From Bacteroidales bacterium (GTDB lineage Bacteria > Bacteroidota > Bacteroidia > Bacteroidales > GCA-2711565), in contig JAOZUV010000113.1 of assembly GCA_029938505.1 (NCBI GenBank), positions 1 to 6,686 of the forward strand: 6,686 nucleotides of DNA. Reading direction: 5' to 3'. Positions 1-5,494 of this stretch are shown one piece after another (the first letter of the stretch is position 1; each line of letters begins with the position of its first letter). The position numbers and the translations under genes were made by a program. The notes below the pieces were generated by a model that saw only the letters and a program-made list of their open reading frames with translations, had not been told where the DNA came from and did not search any database.

Positions 1-2
1 TA

Positions 3-119
3 GGTTGTGATGAAGAGGCTGTTAGAATACTAAAATTAATGAAGTTTACTTCTGCTAAACTAGATGGAAAACCTGTTTTATTAAAGTGTGTAATGCCTAT
101 TAAATTTTATTTCAAATAA
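3..119 (+). CDS. TonB C-terminal domain protein, 3' fragment (cut by left edge)
   Basis: Reading from base 3 gives 38 codons and a TAA stop with no start in the window, so this is the end of a gene beginning to the left. The residues run GCDEEAVRILKLM, then KLDGKPVLLK, then MPIKFYF at the very end. This is the pattern of the last helix and strand of the TonB C-terminal domain in Bacteroidota (family pattern: GCDEEA..vvk.m....p.k..GkPv.v...lPi.F). Such proteins pass energy from the inner-membrane ExbB/ExbD motor to outer-membrane TonB-dependent receptors. Only the final part of the domain is visible, so the N-terminal membrane anchor and any extra domains (for example a BlaR1-type peptidase or repeats) cannot be judged. 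The usual proline before the domain's middle basic segment is replaced (LMKFTSAK), a small departure from the common pattern. The match is short but specific. Confidence 0.72.
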   Translation, partial: GCDEEAVRILKLMKFTSAKLDGKPVLLKCVMPIKFYFK

Positions 120-202
120 AATTAGTTTTAAAAGATCGCTGATTTTTTTTAACCCAAATAACTAAAAAACTAGTTCTATAACGATTGTGTTAGTTTGAAT
201 TA

Positions 203-253
203 GAACCACGAGTAAGCAATTAAATATCGATCAAAATTATTTACTCGTGGTTT
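203..253 (+). terminator. Long inverted repeat, probable terminator of the tonB-like gene
   Basis: Bases 204-215 (AACCACGAGTAA) and 241-252 (TTACTCGTGGTT) are perfect 12-base inverted repeats. The stem can extend inward through a G-T wobble (216/240), one mismatch (217/239) and four more A-T pairs (218-221 with 235-238), leaving a 13-base loop. On the + strand the right arm runs into TTTATTTT, while the - strand equivalent is less T-rich. This favours termination of the gene ending at 119. It lies 52 bases before the next start codon, so a regulatory role for the downstream operon (attenuation or a protein-binding palindrome) is possible. Confidence 0.55.
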
Positions 254-304
254 ATTTTGCTGCTAGCATTGAAATGATTACTTTCATATCGAATAATTAT
301 ACCT

Positions 305-1522
305 ATGAAAAAAACAGCCCTATTGATGGCAGGCGTTATTGTTTTGCTTGTATCATATCTCATTCTGTCAAAACAAATAGTTAGCAAATCGGATCCCCAA
401 AAAAAGTACCTAAAAAAAGTTTTATCTAATCTGGAGCAGATTAAATCGGCCACTTATAATATTAACGAGAAATCATATAAACCATGGGATACTTCACCAT
501 CCGTCGATCGCAATGGATATCACATAGAGTATAGTAATCCTGCCGACACCTTTCTTGGTTCTAGTTTTGTGTATTTTAATATGAAAGATTCATTGCGCAT
601 CAGGTTTTGTTATGATGAAAAAATGAGTGCATATATTTTTGACGAACATAAGGGGGTTTTAATTGATAGCTTTAAAGTTATTAAACATAAGGGGTTTAGA
701 GTAATTAATGCCCCATTTTTTACATGGAATGAGCGTTTGATAAAATATATATTAGAATCAAATGACAGTTTGCTAATCCAATCAAAGGATTATGAAGATC
801 ATGTTCAGTATAGTTTTACAATTTATGATGATGTTGTTGAAATTATTGGAAATCGAATCGTTCACGATACCATGCATCTTTCAGCTAAAGGAAAGATTTC
901 GCAATATAATATTTGGATTCATAAATTAAATGGACTGCCTTATAAATCTAAAAGGGACATGCCACATGAAATGTCTATTCGGGAAGTGAAAAATGTAGAG
1001 CTAAACACGCTTGATATTTCAAACTTTGTAGCCTCAAGTTTTTTCCCACGAGGCTATACTATTAAAGAAGAAAAAGCAAGTGGCATAACTAAAAAAAATA
1101 GTTTAGAAGGAACTGTCGCAACTGATTGGGTACTTACTGATTCAGACAATAAGGTAGTTAGATTAAGTGATTTGAAGAGTAAAATTTTGGTGGTTCAATT
1201 TACAGGTATTGGTTGCGGAGCATGTCAAGCCGCCATTCCCTTTTTAAAACAATTAGTAAATGAATATCAAGATAAAGATTTTGAATTTGTTAGTCTCGAA
1301 TCATGGGGTTCAAAAGTAGAAGCCTTAAAAAAATACAAGGATTATCATGGGCTTAATTATAAATTTTTTAAATCACCTAAAGATATCACTGCAAAGTATA
1401 ATGTAGGTGCAGTGCCTGTAATATTTATCCTTGACGAAAATAGAATTATTAAAAAAGTAATCAGAGGCTATTCAGGTAGTGTTGATAAACAAATCCGTGA
1501 TGCAATAAATGAATTAATTTAA
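305..1522 (+). CDS. Membrane-anchored TlpA-like thioredoxin-fold protein with an extra N-terminal domain
   Basis: 405 residues. Residues 4-22 form one hydrophobic segment after MKK, with no lipobox and no clear signal peptidase site, so it is probably an inner-membrane anchor with the rest in the periplasm. Residues about 30-250 form a beta-rich domain that I can only loosely compare with LolA-like lipoprotein-carrier folds found N-terminal to redoxins in Bacteroidota; treat that as a guess. Residues about 265-405 are a thioredoxin/TlpA domain: the strand ILVVQFT, then active-site Cys304-Gly-Ala-Cys307, and the cis-proline loop GAVP at Pro371. This fits a periplasmic thiol-disulfide oxidoreductase; the substrate is unknown. 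CGAC differs from the common CGPC and would be expected to alter redox potential. The ATG at 305 is directly followed by the anchor and no upstream in-frame start is needed. The next gene begins 12 bases after the stop, so this is likely the first gene of a three-gene operon. No convincing promoter was found upstream. Confidence 0.85.
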   Translation: MKKTALLMAGVIVLLVSYLILSKQIVSKSDPQKKYLKKVLSNLEQIKSATYNINEKSYKPWDTSPSVDRNGYHIEYSNPADTFLGSSFVYFNMKDSLRIRFCYDEKMSAYIFDEHKGVLIDSFKVIKHKGFRVINAPFFTWNERLIKYILESNDSLLIQSKDYEDHVQYSFTIYDDVVEIIGNRIVHDTMHLSAKGKISQYNIWIHKLNGLPYKSKRDMPHEMSIREVKNVELNTLDISNFVASSFFPRGYTIKEEKASGITKKNSLEGTVATDWVLTDSDNKVVRLSDLKSKILVVQFTGIGCGACQAAIPFLKQLVNEYQDKDFEFVSLESWGSKVEALKKYKDYHGLNYKFFKSPKDITAKYNVGAVPVIFILDENRIIKKVIRGYSGSVDKQIRDAINELI

Positions 1523-1534
1523 ACAGGATTCGTA

Positions 1535-1972
1535 ATGAAAAATTGTCTTATCATTTTTATTTTTTTGATTATTACTTTATCTGTAAAATCACAATGTAAT
1601 TATTATAACAGGATAGATAGAAAAGGCTTGAAACAAGGTTGGTGGTATAGATATCGTGATAAAGAGAAAAAAAATATTGCGATGAAGTATTATTACAAAA
1701 ATGGACGGGAAAAAAAGGTTTGTAAAAATTATTATGCCAATGGAAAAAAACAAGTTACATTCAATTATAATAAGAACCGAATTCGGGTAAAATATTTTAA
1801 TGAAGAAGGTTCCTTAATTCAGAAAGGTTGGGCAAAAATGGATTATACAGAAAAGGAGATTCGATATTTTTGGGAAGGGAAATGGAAGTTTTATGACGAT
1901 TCAAGGAGGAAGATTAGTGAATCCGAATATTTGGATGGCCACTTAATTTCTGAGAAATTATTCAACAAATAA
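1535..1972 (+). CDS. Small secreted lysine- and tyrosine-rich protein with MORN-variant-like repeats
   Basis: 145 residues. The N-terminus (MKNCLIIFIFLIITLSVKS) is a signal peptide. Cleavage after Ser19 would leave Gln20 as the first mature residue, which is common in Bacteroidota. Cys21 is not in a lipobox (KSQC), so a lipoprotein is unlikely. The mature part carries degenerate units of the form aromatic-aromatic-x-N-G-[RK]-[EK] (YYKNGREK at 53-60, YYANGKK at 66-72, then YFNEEGSLIQKG at 87-98 and FYDDSRRKISESEYLDG at 119-135). These resemble the MORN_2 or YwqK-type repeats often annotated as 'antitoxin component' without functional proof. Lys makes up 24 of 145 residues and Tyr 15, so the protein should be basic. 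No catalytic residues are evident and the function is unknown. The start is 12 bases after the preceding stop; an AGGA at 1525-1528 sits near the usual Shine-Dalgarno distance but may be chance. Its position between two thioredoxin-fold genes suggests co-expression and an envelope role. Confidence 0.78.
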   Translation: MKNCLIIFIFLIITLSVKSQCNYYNRIDRKGLKQGWWYRYRDKEKKNIAMKYYYKNGREKKVCKNYYANGKKQVTFNYNKNRIRVKYFNEEGSLIQKGWAKMDYTEKEIRYFWEGKWKFYDDSRRKISESEYLDGHLISEKLFNK

Positions 1973-2022
1973 AATCGCTAGTTTATGTATAATTTTACAT
2001 TTAGATTAAAAAATCAAATATT

Positions 2023-3129
2023 ATGAAAAAATACACCTATTTAACAATTTTACTTTTCTTTTTTCTGGTGAGTTGTCGTCAGAGTGATAATCATTCTAAA
2101 ATTATTTTACAAACAATTGGTTTTTCAGATAGCACTCTAATCTATTTAGACAACTCAATAACTCGAAATACAGATACTGGATATATTATTGATAATAATC
2201 TAGTATTTTCTGCCGAAACAGACGAACCTACTAGGTTTACAATCAGACCTATTTATAAAAGAGGGGTGGATTATGATATGAAATCATTTTGGAAGGAAGA
2301 TAAAAAGGTTACTATAAAGGCTTTAACGGGCAAACTTAAAACTGCCATAGTAGAAGGGTCTGAAATACAAAAACAACTTGACATTATAAATGCATCTAAA
2401 GCCCCCTTAAAGCGGCTTAATGATAGTCTTTTAGCAGAATATAGAAAATTGTCTCGTGAGGAAACCGAAAAAAGATTGGAATTACGTACTCAGGGAAAAA
2501 AAATTGCAAAAGCTATTTCAGATGTAGAGGTCGATTATATAAAAAATAACTCCAATGAACTTTATAGTGTCATAACTCTAAAGAATTTAATGAGCTATAC
2601 CATATCTAAAACCCAAACCAAGGAACTTTTCGAAAATTTAAGTGATAAATTGAAATCAACAAAATATGGTTTAAATATTCAAAAATATTTGGATTTAAGT
2701 ACAGATTTTAAAATTGGGGATAAAGCAAAGGATTTTCAATTACCTGATTTGGAAGGCAATTTATTTGGCTTGAGTAGTTTTAAAGGAAAATATATACTAC
2801 TTGATTTTTGGAGTGCAAATTGTGGACCTTGTATAATGGAAATTCCTGTTCTGCTTGAGAACTATAAAAAATATAGAGATAAGGGTTTCGAAATTTTAAG
2901 TGTTTCTCTGGATAAGAAAAGAGAAGATTGGGAAAATATGGTAAAAAATAAAGGTATGATATGGATCACCGTTGGTGATTTGGAGGGATTGGATGGTGAT
3001 ATACCCATGACTTATAGTGTTTATTATATGCCTACATATTATTTGATTAATCCAGATGGTATAATTATCGATAAAATTTTAGGAAGAGGTCAATTGGATG
3101 AAAAGATAAAAAAGCTATTCAATGACTAA
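2023..3129 (+). CDS. DUF4369-TlpA family thiol-disulfide oxidoreductase lipoprotein
   Basis: 368 residues. MKKYTYLTILLFFFLVSC is a lipoprotein signal with lipobox LVSC, so Cys18 would be lipidated. Residues about 25-115 form a beta-rich segment in the place, and of the style, of DUF4369, the usual N-terminal partner of these thioredoxins. Residues about 115-220 are charged and probably helical. Residues about 228-368 are an AhpC/TSA-TlpA domain: it opens with IGDKAKDFQLPDLEG, followed by LLDFWSANCGPC with the active-site pair Cys267/Cys270, and cis-Pro337 in the YYMPTYYLI loop. Proteins of the ResA/TlpA/CcmG class reduce disulfides outside the cytoplasm, for example in cytochrome c maturation or envelope stress. 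No cytochrome or Dsb gene is present here to fix the substrate. The 50-base gap after the previous gene holds no convincing promoter, so it probably belongs to the same operon. It ends 25 bases before a shared hairpin terminator. Confidence 0.9.
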   Translation: MKKYTYLTILLFFFLVSCRQSDNHSKIILQTIGFSDSTLIYLDNSITRNTDTGYIIDNNLVFSAETDEPTRFTIRPIYKRGVDYDMKSFWKEDKKVTIKALTGKLKTAIVEGSEIQKQLDIINASKAPLKRLNDSLLAEYRKLSREETEKRLELRTQGKKIAKAISDVEVDYIKNNSNELYSVITLKNLMSYTISKTQTKELFENLSDKLKSTKYGLNIQKYLDLSTDFKIGDKAKDFQLPDLEGNLFGLSSFKGKYILLDFWSANCGPCIMEIPVLLENYKKYRDKGFEILSVSLDKKREDWENMVKNKGMIWITVGDLEGLDGDIPMTYSVYYMPTYYLINPDGIIIDKILGRGQLDEKIKKLFND

Positions 3130-3154
3130 TATGTTTTATTGAGATTCAAGAAAT

Positions 3155-3192
3155 AAAAAAGGGATGTCACCTGAAGGTGACACCCCTTTTTT
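3155..3192. terminator. Bidirectional hairpin terminator between convergent genes
   Basis: The left arm (3155-3171) starts with six A and ends in TGTCACC, the loop is TGAA (3172-3175), and the right arm (3176-3192) starts with GGTGACA and ends in six T. Sixteen positions pair by Watson-Crick rules; the only break is A3164 opposite C3183. In the - strand transcript that position becomes a U-G wobble, so the stem is continuous in that direction. It sits between the stop at 3129 (+) and the stop at 3210 (-), and both sides have a T-tract, so it can serve both genes. Confidence 0.93.
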
Positions 3193-3209
3193 GATATAAT
3201 AAAATCAAT

Positions 3210-5315
3210 TTATTTAAGTCCTCTGCTTTTCAATAAAGGATCTATACTGGCTTCGCGACCACGGAAATTAACATACATTTCCAATGGATCTTTTAAGCCA
3301 TTAGGTTCCAAAATTTCTTTTCTGAATTTTTGAGCTGTTTCCTGATCAAATAAACTTGTTTCGTTAAAAGCTTCGAAAGCATCATTATCTAAAACACCTG
3401 ACCATAAATAGCTATAATATCCGGCAGAATAACCCCCAATAATATGAGAGAAATAAGTGGTGCGATATCTTGGAGCAATTTCTGGAATTAGTTTTCTTTT
3501 AGCAAAAAAGGCCTTTTCATATTCTCTGATATCAATATCTTTCTCAGCAGTAAGTGAGTGATATTCCATGTCAATCAAAGCAGCTGCAACAAATTCAACA
3601 GTAATAAAGCCCTGATTGAATAAACTTGAATTTTGAATTTTTTCTATCAGCTCATCAGGAATCACTTCACCAGTTTTATAATGCTTAGCATATACTTTTA
3701 GTACATCTGGCTCCATTGCCCAATGTTCCATAATTTGAGATGGAAGTTCTGTAAAATCACGTGCTCTGAAGGTAGATTGGTAACGAACGTTTGAAAACAA
3801 ACCATCTAAGGCATGACCAAACTCATGAAAAACAGTCGTTACATTATCAACACTCATTAAAGCAGGAGCATCACCAATAGGACCACTTGCATTGGTTACA
3901 AATGTAACAATTGGGATTGTTTTATTTCCTTCATCATCAATTTTGTATCCTCTATAACCACCACACCATGCGCCACCACGCTTGCTTGCTCTGGCATAAT
4001 AATCCTGATATAAAATACCAATGGTTGTTCCATCAGCTTCTTTTACTTCATGTGCAAAAGCATCTGGGTGAGGTAAAGGAATATCTTTAATTTCAGTGAA
4101 AGTGATTCCGTATAATTTATTGGCTACGTAAAAAATGGCTTCTTGAACATTTTTACGAGAAAAATAAGGTCTGATCTGACTGTCTTCAAAAGCATATTTT
4201 GCAGTTCGTACCTTTTCGGCATAATGCCACCAGTCCCATGCTTCAATATTGAAATCCTGTCCTTCGGCATCAACAATAGCTTGCATATCTTTTACTTCTT
4301 GTTTTGCAACCTCAAGAGCTGGCCACCAAACTTGATCTAATAAATTATATACACGCTTTGATGTTTTAGCCATACGTGTTGATAAAATTAAATCAGCATG
4401 ACTTTTATAACCTAATAAATTGGCTTTTTTAACTCTCAAGTTTGTTACCTCAACAGAGATTTTTTTATTGTCTCTTTCATTATCATTATCACCTCTCATG
4501 GTGTAGGCGGTATAAATTTGTTTACGTAATTCGCGGTTTTCAGAATATGTTAAAAATGGATACATACTTGAACGTTGTGTGGTATACACCCATTTACCTT
4601 CTAAGCCAACTCTTTTAGCCTCTTGTGCTCCAGCCATACGAATAGTTTCTGGCAAACCTTTAAGGTCTGCTTTATTTTCAATGATAAGTTGGTAGCCATT
4701 AGTTTCAGCTAATAAATTTTGTCCAAACTGTATACCTAAACTTGAAAGTCTGGTATTGATTTTCATAAGCTCTTCTTTAGCTTCACCTTCAAGATTTGCA
4801 CCATTTCTAACAAAACCTTTATAAAGATTTTCTAATAAATAAAGTTGATCTTTTTCAAGATTTAAGCCATCTTTTTGTTCATATACAGCTTTGATTCTAG
4901 CAAATAATCTGGGATCTAAGCGAATTTCATCACCATGTGCAGACATTAATGGAGAAGCCTCTCTAACAATAGCTTGAAGCTCGGGGGTTGTGTTTGCACT
5001 GTAAAGTCCAAATAAAACGGGAGTAACTTTTCCTAAAAAGCTTCCAGTTCTGGTATAGGCCACAATGGTATTTTCGAATGCTGGAGCATCGGCATTATTT
5101 AAAATTGTTTCAACCTCTTCTTTTTTCAATCTGATTCCTTCTTTAATGGCTGGCATATAATGCTCAGCTTTAATTAAATCAAAAGGAGGAACTCCAAATG
5201 GGGTGTCAAATTCAGCAAAAAATGGATTTGAATTATCAGCCACTTTTTCAGTTGTAGTGTTGCAAGACATCATTCCTATGCCTAACATGCAAAAAACAAT
5301 AAGTAATTTTTTCAT
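3210..5315 (-). CDS. dcp: M3-family zinc peptidase, Dcp type (peptidyl-dipeptidase), lipoprotein
   Basis: 701 residues, close to E. coli Dcp (about 680) plus a lipoprotein leader. MKKLLIVFCMLGIGMMSC gives a lipobox (MMSC, Cys18), which supports the start at 5315 and places the enzyme on the periplasmic side of a membrane. The mature part begins with NPFFAEFDTPFGVPPFD, typical of M3A enzymes. Zinc and catalytic residues are intact: H497-E498-F-G-H501, with third ligand Glu523 in DFTELPSQ. The substrate-binding block is HIIGGYSAGYYSYLW, with His624, Tyr629, Tyr633 and Tyr636 matching the conserved His and Tyr residues of thimet oligopeptidase and Dcp. RGGAWCGGYR at about 446-455 is another family block. 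The expected activity is release of C-terminal dipeptides from short peptides. Oddities: HEFGHALD instead of the frequent HEFGHxxH, and a zinc loop three residues shorter than I recall for E. coli Dcp. A paralogue lies immediately upstream on the same strand. The gene has its own promoter and terminator. Oligopeptidase A-like specificity cannot be excluded. Confidence 0.94.
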   Translation of the reverse strand: MKKLLIVFCMLGIGMMSCNTTTEKVADNSNPFFAEFDTPFGVPPFDLIKAEHYMPAIKEGIRLKKEEVETILNNADAPAFENTIVAYTRTGSFLGKVTPVLFGLYSANTTPELQAIVREASPLMSAHGDEIRLDPRLFARIKAVYEQKDGLNLEKDQLYLLENLYKGFVRNGANLEGEAKEELMKINTRLSSLGIQFGQNLLAETNGYQLIIENKADLKGLPETIRMAGAQEAKRVGLEGKWVYTTQRSSMYPFLTYSENRELRKQIYTAYTMRGDNDNERDNKKISVEVTNLRVKKANLLGYKSHADLILSTRMAKTSKRVYNLLDQVWWPALEVAKQEVKDMQAIVDAEGQDFNIEAWDWWHYAEKVRTAKYAFEDSQIRPYFSRKNVQEAIFYVANKLYGITFTEIKDIPLPHPDAFAHEVKEADGTTIGILYQDYYARASKRGGAWCGGYRGYKIDDEGNKTIPIVTFVTNASGPIGDAPALMSVDNVTTVFHEFGHALDGLFSNVRYQSTFRARDFTELPSQIMEHWAMEPDVLKVYAKHYKTGEVIPDELIEKIQNSSLFNQGFITVEFVAAALIDMEYHSLTAEKDIDIREYEKAFFAKRKLIPEIAPRYRTTYFSHIIGGYSAGYYSYLWSGVLDNDAFEAFNETSLFDQETAQKFRKEILEPNGLKDPLEMYVNFRGREASIDPLLKSRGLK

Positions 5316-5370
5316 ATGGTTATAGTTTGATAATTGATTTAGGGCTTAAAATTATAAAATTCAAGAGAAA

Positions 5371-5401
5371 CAAAGATATATAATTCTAAATTATCTACAA
5401 T
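5371..5401 (-). promoter_or_regulatory. Bacteroidota-type promoter for the complete M3 peptidase gene
   Basis: On the - strand, 5378-5371 reads TATCTTTG, an exact match to the Bacteroidota -7 consensus TAnnTTTG. Nineteen bases upstream, 5401-5398 reads ATTG, three of four bases of the -33 TTTG element. Transcription would start near 5365, giving a leader of about 50 bases before the ATG at 5315. It lies downstream of the paralogue's terminator, exactly where an independent promoter would be expected. This is a motif match only, with no transcript data. Confidence 0.7.
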
Positions 5402-5446
5402 CCGGATAAGGTATAAGATGAAGTTTTGATTCCTGGGGATGAATAA

Positions 5447-5476
5447 AAAAAGGTGTACCTATTGGCACACCTTTTT
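5447..5476 (-). terminator. Hairpin terminator of the upstream M3 peptidase paralogue
   Basis: Read on the - strand, the left arm AAAAAGGTGTGCC (5476-5464) and right arm GGTACACCTTTTT (5459-5447) form a 13-position stem with one G-U wobble, loop AATA, and a run of seven T in total (5451-5445). On the + strand the wobble position is an A-C mismatch (5457/5466), which points to use in the - direction. It begins 18 bases after the stop codon of the gene ending at 5495. Confidence 0.9.
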
Positions 5477-5494
5477 AAAAGTATTTTTTTCAGA

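Noticed and set aside
190..259. TTAGTTTG (190-197) and TTATTTTG (252-259) as promoters of the redox operon
   Set aside because: Each lacks the A of the TA pair and has no TTG-type -33 element about 19 bases upstream. The second also overlaps the hairpin arm. The operon promoter remains unlocated.
120..304. Riboswitch or small RNA in the gap before the redox operon
   Set aside because: Apart from the single long hairpin there is no multi-helix arrangement or recognisable conserved core, so no such call is supported.
241..453. Open frame of 70 codons on the - strand
   Set aside because: It overlaps the start of the thioredoxin-fold gene and the inverted repeat, and its translation shows no recognisable domain or signal. 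It is a shadow frame.
1535..1972. Toxin-antitoxin module, suggested by the YwqK 'antitoxin' label common for MORN-variant proteins
   Set aside because: The protein has a signal peptide and so acts outside the cytoplasm, there is no toxin gene beside it, and the antitoxin label for this repeat family lacks functional support that I know of.
1996..2003. TACATTTA as a -7 promoter element before the DUF4369-TlpA gene
   Set aside because: It matches TAnnTTTG except for the last base, has no -33 element at the right distance, and would leave only a very short leader. Chance matches are frequent in AT-rich DNA.
4143..4340. Open frame of 65 codons on the + strand
   Set aside because: It lies wholly inside the M3 peptidase gene on the opposite strand, whose coding is strongly supported by conserved motifs.
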